A stretch of 21,997 nt of DNA from Bacteroides sp. CAG:709 (GTDB lineage: Bacteria > Bacteroidota > Bacteroidia > Bacteroidales > UBA932), in NCBI GenBank assembly GCA_000434935.1, contig FR882194.1, positions 71,262 to 93,258 on the forward strand. Direction: 5' to 3'. Under the pieces are notes generated by a model. It was not told where the DNA came from, searched no databases, and saw nothing but the letters and a program-made list of their open reading frames with translations. Below, one piece after another: positions 8,910 to 16,721 of this stretch (the first letter of the stretch is position 1; every line of letters begins with the position of its first letter). The position numbers and the translations under genes are program-made.

Positions 8910-11312
8910 ATGATTGCAAGACGTTTAGCTAATACACTCCTCGTCCTGGCGGCCATGTCGGGATGGGGAGTTTTTTCTGCCGCCGCCACGGACTCGGCTC
9001 CGGCGAAGAAAAACACTATCAAGCAGCCTGCCGATTACGTGAACCCGTTCGTCGGAACCACGAACTTCGGAACCACGAATCCAGGAGCCGTATGCCCGAA
9101 CGGAATGATGAGCGTATCGCCGTTCAATGTCATGGGCTCGGACGACAATGTCTGGGACAAGGACAGCAGATGGTGGTCTACCCCGTATTGCTATGAAAAC
9201 AAGCTCTTTACGGGATTCTCTCACGTAAACCTCAGCGGCGTCGGATGTCCGGAACTCGGCTCTCTCCTGACGATGGCCACCTCCGGTTCCCTCGATGTGG
9301 ACTACCACAAATACGGCTCGGAATACACCGGTGAGCGGTCCACCCCGGGCTACTATACGAACACATTGACCCGATACGGAATCCGCACGGAAGTATCTGC
9401 CACTGAGCGCACAAGCATTGAAAGATACACCTTCCGCGCCGGACAGGCGAACATCCTGATAAACCTCGGCGAGGGCCTCACGAACGAATCCGGAGCTACG
9501 GTCCGCAAGGTCAGCGACACCGAAATCGAAGGCTCGAAACTCCTGGGAACCTTCTGCTACAACTCGCAGGCGGTATTCCCAATCTACTTCGTGATGCGCG
9601 TCAACAAAGCGCCGTCAAGCTGCGGATATTGGAAAAAACAGCGCCCGATGACCGCGGAGGCCGCTTGGGACCCCGACCAGGGCAAATACAAGCTCTACAC
9701 CCGCTACGCCCGCGAAATTTCCGGCGACGACATCGGTTTCTGGTTCACTTATGACAATGTCGATGAGAACGAGCAGATTATGGTCCAGGTCGGCGTCTCC
9801 TTCGTAAGCTGCGAGAACGCGAGAATGAACCTCGAAGCCGAGCAGACCGGTTTCAATTTCGACAAGGTCAGGGCCAATGCTGTAGCAAGATGGAACAGCG
9901 ACTTGTCCAGAATCAAGGTGGAAGGCAGCAGCCTGCGCCAGAAAGAAGTGTTCTATACCGCTCTGTATCATGCACTTATACACCCGAATATCCTGAATGA
10001 CGTGAACGGGGAGTTCCCTGTCATGGAATTCACCGGCGACGGCAAGACATTGAGCAATACGAAGGCGGCACGCTACGACACCGGCAAACCGGGCATCGGC
10101 AAGGTAGAGCCGGGACATAACCGCTACACCGTATTCTCGCTGTGGGACACCTACCGCAACGTGCATCAGCTCATGACACTGGTCTATCCGGAGCGCCAGC
10201 TCGACATGGTCAGGTCAATGATTTCGATGTACAAGGAGTGGGGCTGGATGCCGAAGTGGGAACTTTACGGCCGCGAGACATTCACCATGGAAGGCGACCC
10301 TGCCATTCCTGTGATAACAGACACGTGGCTCAAAGGCCTGAAAGACATTGACATATACACGGCATATCAGGCTTTCATCAAGTCGGCGGTCACACGCGGA
10401 CCTGAGAACAAGATGAGGCCCGACATTGACCCGTATGTTCAGGACGGATTCATTCCGCTGGGATATTTCGCGGCGGACTTCTCGGGCGACAACTCCGTTT
10501 CGCACGCATTGGAATATTACGTGGCCGACAACGCATTGTCCCTTCTGGCTGCCGACCTCGGCTACGAAGACGAGGCTAAAGCATTCAGGGAAAGGTCATT
10601 GAACTATAAGCATTATTATAGTCCGGAGTCCGGAACACTGCGTCCTCTGAATGCGGACGGTTCTTTCCTGACACCGTTCAACCCGCGTCAGGGTGAGAAT
10701 TTCGAGGCGGTTCCTGGCTTCCACGAAGGCAGCGCATGGAACTACACGTTCTTCGTGCCGCATGATGTGGAAGGCTACGCGCAGCTGATGGGCGGCCAGA
10801 AAGTGTTCACGGAAAAGTTGCAGATGGTGTTCGACGAAGGGCTGTATGACCCTGCAAATGAGCCGGATATCGCATACGCATACCTCTTCAGCCGCTTCAA
10901 GGGTGAAGAGTGGCGCACGCAAAAATTGATTCCGCAGCTGCTCCGCGAGTATTTCACGACCAAGCCTGACGGCATCCCTGGCAATGACGATACAGGTACA
11001 ATGTCCGCGTGGGCAGTATTTTCAATGATGGGCTTCTATCCGGATTGTCCGGGCGAACCGTCATATACATTGACCGCGCCTACTTTCGAGAAGGTCACCA
11101 TAACCCTCGACCCGAAATGGTACAACGGGCACAATGAGCTGGTTATCAGCAAATCAGGCAGCAATGAAAACGGGCGTGAGGCAAAACGCGAGTCATACGA
11201 CCGCATTTCCGGCATGACTCTGGGACGCAAGACATTGAAAGGCTACAGAATCAGCCACGAGGAGCTTACACGTGGCGGCGAACTGGCATTCCGCTGCCGT
11301 GCTGCGAAATAA
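8910..11312 (+). CDS. GH92 exo-acting alpha-mannosidase (periplasmic, type I signal peptide)
   Basis: This 800-residue protein has a cleavable signal peptide (about 1-26, ending VFSAAATDS) and no lipobox. The GH92 body starts at DYVNPFVGTTNFGTTNPGA. Hallmarks are GFSHVNLSGVGCPELG, the middle block TVFSLWDTYRNVHQL, HEGSAWNYTFFVPHD with E606 as the probable general acid, and PGNDDTGTMSAW (G691 onward, with D693/D694 in the catalytic-base region). GH92 enzymes are calcium-dependent inverting alpha-mannosidases that remove terminal mannose. The segment around NEPDIAY (650-656) differs from the NEPSHH of the next GH92, suggesting a different linkage preference (inference). At 800 residues it is slightly longer than usual. 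It begins 4 bp after GH130 and shares its operon. Confidence 0.94.
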   Translation: MIARRLANTLLVLAAMSGWGVFSAAATDSAPAKKNTIKQPADYVNPFVGTTNFGTTNPGAVCPNGMMSVSPFNVMGSDDNVWDKDSRWWSTPYCYENKLFTGFSHVNLSGVGCPELGSLLTMATSGSLDVDYHKYGSEYTGERSTPGYYTNTLTRYGIRTEVSATERTSIERYTFRAGQANILINLGEGLTNESGATVRKVSDTEIEGSKLLGTFCYNSQAVFPIYFVMRVNKAPSSCGYWKKQRPMTAEAAWDPDQGKYKLYTRYAREISGDDIGFWFTYDNVDENEQIMVQVGVSFVSCENARMNLEAEQTGFNFDKVRANAVARWNSDLSRIKVEGSSLRQKEVFYTALYHALIHPNILNDVNGEFPVMEFTGDGKTLSNTKAARYDTGKPGIGKVEPGHNRYTVFSLWDTYRNVHQLMTLVYPERQLDMVRSMISMYKEWGWMPKWELYGRETFTMEGDPAIPVITDTWLKGLKDIDIYTAYQAFIKSAVTRGPENKMRPDIDPYVQDGFIPLGYFAADFSGDNSVSHALEYYVADNALSLLAADLGYEDEAKAFRERSLNYKHYYSPESGTLRPLNADGSFLTPFNPRQGENFEAVPGFHEGSAWNYTFFVPHDVEGYAQLMGGQKVFTEKLQMVFDEGLYDPANEPDIAYAYLFSRFKGEEWRTQKLIPQLLREYFTTKPDGIPGNDDTGTMSAWAVFSMMGFYPDCPGEPSYTLTAPTFEKVTITLDPKWYNGHNELVISKSGSNENGREAKRESYDRISGMTLGRKTLKGYRISHEELTRGGELAFRCRAAK

Positions 11313-11364
11313 CGACTCCGCGACTGGAACAGACATTGGAATAAACACATAAACATTGATATAA

Positions 11365-13575
11365 ATGAACAATAGATTTTTGGCGCTGATGTTGCCGGCG
11401 GTTCTGGCGGCAGGATGCGCGAAGACAGCAGACGACACGGACTACACGCAGTTCGTGAATCCTAAAATCGGCAGCGGCGGACACGGGCACGTTTTCGTCG
11501 GGGCCAATGTCCCTTTCGGTCTGGTGCAGCTGGGGCCTACCAGCATCCCGCAGACATGGGACTGGTGCTCAGGCTATCACGACAGCGACACCACCGTCAT
11601 CGGATTCTCGCATACGCATCTTGAGGGTACCGGTATCGGCGACCTGTTCGATGTTACGGTAATGCCGGTAATCGGAGAGGTGACTTATGCCCGAGGAGAG
11701 GCTCCGGCAGAAGGCGCCACACCTGAGGAAATCGAAGCGGCAATAAAGACCGGACTGTGGTCTTACGCGGACAGGTCCAAGGAGGTCACCAAGCCAGGAT
11801 ATTATAGCGTGCCGCTCACCCGTTTCGGTATCAATGCCGAGATGACGGCGACTTCACGTGTCGGCCTGCACCGTTATACATTCCCTGCAAGTGATTCTGC
11901 AGCAATCGTTTTCGACCTGGAGAACGGCGGATGCTGGGACAAGGCAACAGATACATTGACAGAATCCGTGGACAGCGTCACCATCCGCGGCTACAGATAT
12001 TCCACAGGCTGGGCGAAGAACCAGAAGGTCTTCTTCTATGCGCAGTTCAGCAAGCCTTTCGACAGCTTCAGCAACATGGGCGCATACAGCAGAATGGCAT
12101 TCCATACGACTGAAGGTGAGCAGATTATGGTGAAAGTGGCATTGTCCCCTGTAAGCATGGAAGGCGCGCAGGCCAACTTGACCGCGGAGATACCGGGCTG
12201 GGATTTCGAAGGCACGGTGAAGGCTGCGGAGAAGGCATGGAACGAGGAGCTTTCCAAGATCAAGGTCGACACCGACGATGCCGAGGCGCGCACCGTTTTC
12301 TACACCGCGATGTATCACACCATGATCCAGCCATCCGTTTTCAATGACGTGAACCGCGATTACAGAGGCGCTGACGACCAGATCCACACGGAACATGGCT
12401 TCACGAACTACACCACATTCTCATTGTGGGACACCTACCGCGCAGCCATGCCGCTGATGACGATCATCCATCCGGAGAAAATCAATGACATCGCCAACAC
12501 GATGATAGGCATCTACCAGCAGCAGGGCAAGCTTCCGGTATGGCATCTGTGGGGCAATGAGACTGACTGCATGGTGGGCAATCCTGGCGTCATTGCATTG
12601 GCCGACATCCTGGTAAAGGGCTTCGAGGGCTTCGACAAGGAGCTGGCATACAAGGCGTTGAAAGATTCCGAGATGCGTCCGGACAGAGGTCAGGACATCC
12701 GCATGAAATACGGTTTCATTCCTGCCGACAAGAACTTCGACGAGTCCGTGGCTTACGACATGGAATACGCCATCGCTGACGGTGCCATGGCTCAGGCCGC
12801 CAAGTTCATGAACAATGAGGCTGACTACAATTACTTCTTCGACAGAAGTCATTCATACAGAAACTATTTCGACCAGAAGACATTGTTTATCCGCGGAAAG
12901 AATACCGACGGCAAGTTCATTGAGCCGTTCAATCCTTACCGCTCGGAGCATCGCGCTGACGTGTATTGCGAAGGCAACGCATGGCAGTACACTTGGCTCG
13001 CTCCGCAGGACTTCGACGGTCTCGTAAAACTCTATGGTTCAGAGGCCAAGCTCACCGAGAGGCTCGACAGCCTGTTCGCCGCCAAGAGCGAAATCGTGGG
13101 CGACAACAAGTCCAGCGACATTTCCGGCCTCATCGGCCAGTACGCGCATGGCAACGAGCCTAGCCACCACATCATCTACTTCTACACGATGGCCCACCAG
13201 CCATGGAAGACCGCCGACCTCGCTTCGCGCATCTTCAAGGAGTTCTATTTCAATGATCCTAACGGTCTCGCGGGCAATGAGGATGTAGGCCAGATGTCGG
13301 CTTGGTACATTCTTTCAAGCCTCGGCTTCTATCAGGCAGAGCCTGCAAATCCACGTTTCTGGTTCGGCAAGCCTGCATTCAGAAATGCTTCCGTGAAAGT
13401 TCCGGGCGGCACGTTCAATGTTACCGCAGAGGGCCTCAGCGAGGAAAACAGATATATCCAGAGTATCACCTTGAACGGCGAAGAATACAAGCTCCCGTAT
13501 ATCGAGTACGTAGACATCTTCAGAGGCGGAAACCTCGTGTTCAAGATGGGACCGGAACAAACAGTATGGTATTAA
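11365..13575 (+). CDS. GH92 alpha-mannosidase lipoprotein
   Basis: This 736-residue protein begins with a lipoprotein signal peptide with lipobox LAAGC (Cys19). The GH92 body follows: QFVNPKIGSGGHGHVFVG, GFSHTHLEGTGIGDL, TTFSLWDTYRAAMPL, YCEGNAWQYTWLAPQD with E536 as the probable general acid, AHGNEPSHHIIYFY (594 onward), and AGNEDVGQMSAWYILSS with D640 in the catalytic-base region. The HGNEPSHH/GNED combination is common in GH92 enzymes that I associate with alpha-1,2-mannosidases, but linkage cannot be assigned with certainty from sequence. Lipidation places it on the inner leaflet of the outer membrane or on the surface. There is no obvious acidic lipoprotein-export signal right after Cys19, so periplasmic facing is a little more likely. 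It lies 52 bp after the first GH92 and 13 bp before the ROK gene. Confidence 0.94.
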   Translation: MNNRFLALMLPAVLAAGCAKTADDTDYTQFVNPKIGSGGHGHVFVGANVPFGLVQLGPTSIPQTWDWCSGYHDSDTTVIGFSHTHLEGTGIGDLFDVTVMPVIGEVTYARGEAPAEGATPEEIEAAIKTGLWSYADRSKEVTKPGYYSVPLTRFGINAEMTATSRVGLHRYTFPASDSAAIVFDLENGGCWDKATDTLTESVDSVTIRGYRYSTGWAKNQKVFFYAQFSKPFDSFSNMGAYSRMAFHTTEGEQIMVKVALSPVSMEGAQANLTAEIPGWDFEGTVKAAEKAWNEELSKIKVDTDDAEARTVFYTAMYHTMIQPSVFNDVNRDYRGADDQIHTEHGFTNYTTFSLWDTYRAAMPLMTIIHPEKINDIANTMIGIYQQQGKLPVWHLWGNETDCMVGNPGVIALADILVKGFEGFDKELAYKALKDSEMRPDRGQDIRMKYGFIPADKNFDESVAYDMEYAIADGAMAQAAKFMNNEADYNYFFDRSHSYRNYFDQKTLFIRGKNTDGKFIEPFNPYRSEHRADVYCEGNAWQYTWLAPQDFDGLVKLYGSEAKLTERLDSLFAAKSEIVGDNKSSDISGLIGQYAHGNEPSHHIIYFYTMAHQPWKTADLASRIFKEFYFNDPNGLAGNEDVGQMSAWYILSSLGFYQAEPANPRFWFGKPAFRNASVKVPGGTFNVTAEGLSEENRYIQSITLNGEEYKLPYIEYVDIFRGGNLVFKMGPEQTVWY

Positions 13576-13588
13576 AACATAATTAATT

Positions 13589-14692
13589 ATGGCAAACTAT
13601 AAAACAGACTCACGAATTGTCCTTACGCTAGACGCGGGCGGTACCAATATGGTATTCAGCGCAATGCGCGGAGGCGAATACATCATTGACCCTATCACTC
13701 TTCCTTCCAATGCGAAGAACCTCGACCTGTGCCTCCAGACCCTGGTCCTGGGCTTCAGCACGGTGATTGACAAACTGGAAGAGAAGCCGGTGGCAATCAG
13801 CTTCGCATTCCCCGGACCTGCCGATTATCCGCACGGAATCATCGGCGGTTACCTTCCGAACTTCCCGTCTTTCCGTGACGGCGTGGCTCTCGGACCGTTC
13901 CTTGAGGACAAGTTCGGCATTCCTGTATATATAAACAATGACGGCGACCTCTATGCTTACGGCGAGGCTCTCGGCGGAGCACTTCCTGAGGTCAATGCGC
14001 GTCTGGAGGCAGCAGGCAGCGACAAGAGATTCCACAACCTCATCGGCTACACTTTCGGCACAGGTCTTGGTATCGGTTTCGTCATGAACGGCGAGCTTAA
14101 CCGTGGCGACAATTCCTGCGTGGAGACATTCTGCCTGCCTAATTTCAAGATGCCGGGCTACATTCTGGAGGACAGCGCATCAATCCGCGCCGTGACCAGA
14201 GTCTACGGTGAGGCAAGCGGCAACCTGAATCATGGTCTCACCCCGAAGGAAATCGCGGAAATCTGCCATGGAGAGCGCGAGGGCAACAGGGAAGCTGCCG
14301 TCAAGGCGTTCAATGATCTCGGCGAGGCAGCCGGCGACGGTATGGCTATCGCTGCTTCTCTCTTCGACGGTATCATCTGCATCGGCGGCGGCCTCATGAA
14401 CAACCACGAGTACATCATGCCGGGCATCCTGAATTCAATGCGTTCGACTGTCAAGACAATGTCGGGTGATACTATCGGAAAGGTTCAGCCTAAGGTTTAC
14501 AACCTGGATGATCCTGAGGAGTTCGCTGCTTTCGCGAAGGGTGACGCGCGCCAGATCAAGGTGTACGGAACGGAGAAGACCGCAACCTACGACCCGCAGA
14601 AGCGTATCGGCGTAATGCGTTCAAAGATCGGTGCCAGCAAGGCCATCTCGCTCGGTGCTTACACGTTTGCATTAAGCCAGCTTGATAAATAA
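13589..14692 (+). CDS. ROK-family sugar kinase (probable manno-/glucokinase)
   Basis: This 367-residue cytoplasmic protein has the ROK phosphate-binding motif LDAGGTN (14-20), FAFPGPAD, the catalytic-region motif INNDGDLYAYGEA (with D118 as the likely base), the GTGLGIGFVMNGEL glycine block, and a C-terminal IICIGGGLMNN adenine/phosphate loop. The classical ROK zinc motif (CxCGxxGC) is absent, and the usual EIGH is replaced by ETFC. Bacteroides RokA shows that ROK proteins serve as general hexokinases in this group. Placed between alpha-mannosidases and manA, this one most plausibly makes mannose-6-phosphate from ATP and free mannose (inference). A helix-turn-helix domain is lacking, so it is a kinase rather than a ROK repressor. 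It lies 13 bp after GH92 and 123 bp before manA, with a structured spacer between. Confidence 0.88.
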   Translation: MANYKTDSRIVLTLDAGGTNMVFSAMRGGEYIIDPITLPSNAKNLDLCLQTLVLGFSTVIDKLEEKPVAISFAFPGPADYPHGIIGGYLPNFPSFRDGVALGPFLEDKFGIPVYINNDGDLYAYGEALGGALPEVNARLEAAGSDKRFHNLIGYTFGTGLGIGFVMNGELNRGDNSCVETFCLPNFKMPGYILEDSASIRAVTRVYGEASGNLNHGLTPKEIAEICHGEREGNREAAVKAFNDLGEAAGDGMAIAASLFDGIICIGGGLMNNHEYIMPGILNSMRSTVKTMSGDTIGKVQPKVYNLDDPEEFAAFAKGDARQIKVYGTEKTATYDPQKRIGVMRSKIGASKAISLGAYTFALSQLDK

Positions 14693-14700
14693 TACTTGAA

Positions 14701-14794
14701 GCCAGCCGGATCAATGCTGGAGTCGGCATTGGCTCCCGAAAAGGAAGGGGACCCACGCAGTGGGGAGGACCGGCGGAAGCATTACCCGGCTGGC
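14701..14794 (+). other. Structured intergenic element between the ROK gene and manA
   Basis: Two arms of 17-18 bp (14701-14718 and 14778-14794) are nearly exact inverted copies, beginning GCCAGCCGG and ending CCGGCTGGC. Inside are smaller hairpins: CCCAC/GTGGG around GCA (about 14751-14763), and GAGTC with GGCTC (about 14720-14735). CAATGC at 14712-14717 can pair either with GCATTG at 14726-14731 or with GCATTA at 14779-14784 in the outer arm, so two exclusive folds exist. It is more GC-rich than an ordinary spacer and lies inside an operon. It may be a REP-like repeat, an RNA-processing or attenuation structure, or a cis-regulatory RNA; no known riboswitch consensus was recognised. Confidence 0.6.
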
Positions 14795-14815
14795 GCAAAA
14801 AAAATAAAACAAACA

Positions 14816-15793
14816 ATGTATCCATTAAAATTCAGACCAATACTGAAGACAGTAGTATGGGGCGGCGAGAAAATCGCCCCATATAAGGAAGTCGTTACAG
14901 ATCAGCACAATATCGGCGAAAGCTGGGAACTCTCCGGCGTAAAGGGCCATGAATCCGTCATTGCCAACGGAGAATTCGAGGGCAAGACCATCACCGAACT
15001 GGTAGAACAGTTCAAAGGCAAGCTAGTAGGAGAGAAAGTCTATGCCAATACAGGCAACGAGTTCCCTCTCCTCATCAAGTTCATTGACGCGAAAAGCGAC
15101 CTTTCCATTCAGGTTCATCCTGACGATGAACTGGCAGCCAAACGCCACAATTCCAAGGGAAAGACCGAAATGTGGTACGTGGTAGGCGCAGATGAAGGCG
15201 CCCACCTGCTTTCAGGCCTCGCGGAGAAAATCACTCCGGAAGAGTATGTAGAGAGAGTGGAGAACAACACTATCACGGATGTCCTCACCGATTTCAAAGT
15301 AAAGGCCGGTGATGTATTCTTCCTTCCTGCCGGTCGTATTCATGCCATCGGCACAGGTTGCTTCATCGCAGAGATCCAGCAGACCTCTGACATCACCTAC
15401 CGCATCTATGACTACGGACGTCCGGGTCTCGACGGCAAGCCACGTGAGCTTCACACCGAACTCGCCAAGGACGCCATCGACTACAATGTCTATCCGGAAT
15501 ACAAGACGAATTACACGGAAAAGAAAGATGACGAGAATGTCCTGGTAGAGTGCAAGTACTTCACTACCAGCCAGTACGACCTCGACAAGCCTTTCACGAA
15601 GGATCTTTCCGACCTCGATTCATTCCTGGTAGTGATGTGCATCGAAGGCCGCGGTACCCTGACAGATCACGAGGAACAGGACCACACCATCACCCTTCAT
15701 CAGGGCGAGACCGTCCTGATCCCCGCCACCTCGAAAGGTGTCACCTTCACCCCGTCATCCGGCATGAAGCTAATCACCAGCTACATCGGATAA
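14816..15793 (+). CDS. manA: Mannose-6-phosphate isomerase, type I (short form)
   Basis: The enzyme interconverts mannose-6-phosphate and fructose-6-phosphate in the cytoplasm. From the ATG at 14816 it is 325 residues, the usual size of the short type I form found in Bacteroidota and Bacillus. Zinc-ligand motifs are visible: SIQVHPDDELA (Q99, H101), KTEMWYVV (E118) and GRIHAIGTG (H176). The N-terminus MYPLKFRPILKTVVWGG is typical. The frame is open upstream to a TTG at 14696, but that extension would translate the structured spacer and has no family similarity, so the ATG is preferred. It is the last gene of the mannoside operon and completes the path from released mannose to glycolysis. Mannose-1-phosphate made by GH130 would also need a phosphomannomutase, which is not in this window. 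Confidence 0.95.
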   Translation: MYPLKFRPILKTVVWGGEKIAPYKEVVTDQHNIGESWELSGVKGHESVIANGEFEGKTITELVEQFKGKLVGEKVYANTGNEFPLLIKFIDAKSDLSIQVHPDDELAAKRHNSKGKTEMWYVVGADEGAHLLSGLAEKITPEEYVERVENNTITDVLTDFKVKAGDVFFLPAGRIHAIGTGCFIAEIQQTSDITYRIYDYGRPGLDGKPRELHTELAKDAIDYNVYPEYKTNYTEKKDDENVLVECKYFTTSQYDLDKPFTKDLSDLDSFLVVMCIEGRGTLTDHEEQDHTITLHQGETVLIPATSKGVTFTPSSGMKLITSYIG

Positions 15794-15796
15794 GAC

Positions 15797-15819
15797 CCTC
15801 CCAGGCGGGAGGTTTGCTT
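15797..15819 (+). terminator. Probable terminator of the mannoside operon
   Basis: A 6-bp GC-rich stem, CCTCCC (15797-15802) with GGGAGG (15807-15812), encloses the loop AGGC 3 bp after the manA stop. It is followed by TTTGCTT, a weak T-tract. The position directly after the last operon gene supports the call. Confidence 0.6.
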
Positions 15820-15848
15820 AATGTTCCGCCAAATCTGACAAACCCCGG

Positions 15849-16008
15849 CGGGACGCGGCCACATCGCTGTGTCGTAACGGACTAATATACAACATTTTAT
15901 AAAACCAGAGCGTGGAAACGCAGCCAAAAAAAGGCCGCGTTTCCACGCTCTATCTTAAATAATATCTGATTATCAACGAGTTACAGAATCACCCGTGGCC
16001 GCGTCCCG
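15849..16008. repeat. MITE-like repeat, copy 1 (160 bp, 14-bp terminal inverted repeats)
   Basis: The left end CGGGACGCGGCCAC (15849-15862) and right end GTGGCCGCGTCCCG (15995-16008) are exact inverted copies. Internal landmarks are a small hairpin (15860-15871), a TTTTATAAAA palindrome (15895-15904) and a long hairpin (15907-15951). A second copy with the same order of parts lies at 16766-16926 in the same orientation, and similarity reaches about 10 bp further left (ACAAAyCCCGG). No transposase is encoded. A clear target-site duplication is not visible. The right end overlaps the 3' end of the HEPN gene and encodes its last residues. Confidence 0.8.
15907..15951 (-). terminator. Long hairpin in repeat copy 1, possible terminator of the MNT-HEPN operon
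   Basis: The arms AGAGCGTGGAAACGC (15907-15921) and GCGTTTCCACGCTCT (15937-15951) are perfectly complementary, with further GCC/GGC pairing around an A7 loop. Read leftward it begins about 21 bp after the HEPN stop and is followed by GGTTTTATAAAATG, so it could end HEPN transcription. The same hairpin exists in copy 2 (16824-16869), with one G-U wobble and one extra A. It may simply be the structural core of the repeat. Confidence 0.5.
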
Positions 16009-16410
16009 ACCAGGGGTATAGATAATGGACTTAATTTTTTCGATATATGCGTCTACCTTTGGGAAACACGGCTCCACATCCTCCTGAGTCCAATCTAAGA
16101 AATCATCATAATCGCCAGTATGACGCATATTTTGTAATCGAGCTAACAGAGCACCATCTTCTTTAGTCAAGACACCGGTTCGCACATAATGCTGGCCAAT
16201 CATTCCAATTGTACCTTCATGTGTTTTCGCCATCAATCCGGCACTAACCAAAAGGGCTGAAGAAGCATAATAAGCAGCATAATATAGACGATTAGCAGCG
16301 AGTGTCCAATGTTCCATTGATGCACAATCTTCAGCCTCAACGAAAACGCCCTCAGCCTTTTCGAGTCGATATACGACAATTGCTTTTCTTTCTTCGTCGG
16401 TTAACGGCAT
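15973..16410 (-). CDS. HEPN-domain protein, UPF0332 type (probable RNase toxin of an MNT-HEPN pair)
   Basis: This 145-residue, mostly helical protein has UPF0332 features: AANRLYYAAYYASSALL (about 38-54), KTHEGTIGMIGQHYV, and RLQNMRHTGDYDDF (91-104) with the HEPN catalytic Arg/His pair (R91-x5-H97, or R96-H97) and a conserved tyrosine at 101. HEPN proteins of this kind are RNA-cleaving toxins neutralised by the neighbouring nucleotidyltransferase. The start codon lies inside the 3' end of the MNT gene (10-bp overlap), which indicates coupled translation. The last roughly 12 residues (GRDAATGDSVTR) and the TGA are supplied by repeat copy 1, so the native C-terminus has probably been replaced. 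Whether it is still toxic is unknown. Confidence 0.85.
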   Translation of the reverse strand: MPLTDEERKAIVVYRLEKAEGVFVEAEDCASMEHWTLAANRLYYAAYYASSALLVSAGLMAKTHEGTIGMIGQHYVRTGVLTKEDGALLARLQNMRHTGDYDDFLDWTQEDVEPCFPKVDAYIEKIKSIIYTPGRDAATGDSVTR

Positions 16411-16721
16411 AGGCTAACTCCTTCCAATTGAACATTTTTGTAAAACGGAGTAATACTTCTCTTGCTCCAATCCTCAAAAGAATAAATCAACGGATTAATC
16501 TGCTCTCCAACTGACCAACCGTAATCCACGAAAGGATAGGCAAATTTCTCAAAGTCTTCACAAGTAGCTCTTTCCCCATCAATTAGTATAAGGATATCCC
16601 AATCGGAATCTACTCTGGCATCTCCACGAGCTCGCGAGCCGAAAAGAATGACTTCCGCCCCCTTCGGCAACACATGAGACGCAATCTCTCTCATTCCGCG
16701 TATTATATCCTTTGTACTCAT
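16401..16721 (-). CDS. MNT-type nucleotidyltransferase (probable antitoxin of the MNT-HEPN pair)
   Basis: From the ATG at 16721 the protein has 106 residues. The minimal nucleotidyltransferase signature GSX10DXD is exact: G28 S29 ... D40 W D42 in LFGSRARGDARVDSDWDILI. Family knowledge: in MNT-HEPN modules this enzyme transfers AMP from ATP to a tyrosine of the HEPN toxin and so silences it. The frame is open upstream to 16844, but that stretch translates the repeat and lacks family similarity, and the promoter is placed exactly for a start at 16721. It overlaps the HEPN start by 10 bp. The last residues (FYKNVQLEGVSLCR) are ordinary for the family. Confidence 0.88.
   Translation of the reverse strand: MSTKDIIRGMREIASHVLPKGAEVILFGSRARGDARVDSDWDILILIDGERATCEDFEKFAYPFVDYGWSVGEQINPLIYSFEDWSKRSITPFYKNVQLEGVSLCR

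Noticed and set aside
9615..10166. 183-residue open frame antisense to the first GH92
   Set aside because: It is fully inside a gene with strong family motifs on the other strand and has no signal of its own.
11313..11364. Short direct repeat ACATTG..ATAAA in the gap between the two GH92 genes
   Set aside because: There are two short AT-rich copies only, with no promoter match; chance similarity is likely.
11854..12396. 180-residue open frame antisense to the second GH92
   Set aside because: It has the same pattern of a long shadow frame in a GC-rich gene, with no family similarity.
14701..14794. Cobalamin or other known riboswitch
   Set aside because: Some short strings on the reverse strand recall a cobalamin switch, but the core consensus is absent and neighbouring genes do not fit.
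14696..14815. N-terminal extension of manA from a TTG start
   Set aside because: The extension translates the palindromic spacer and has no homology; the ATG at 14816 gives the normal N-terminus.
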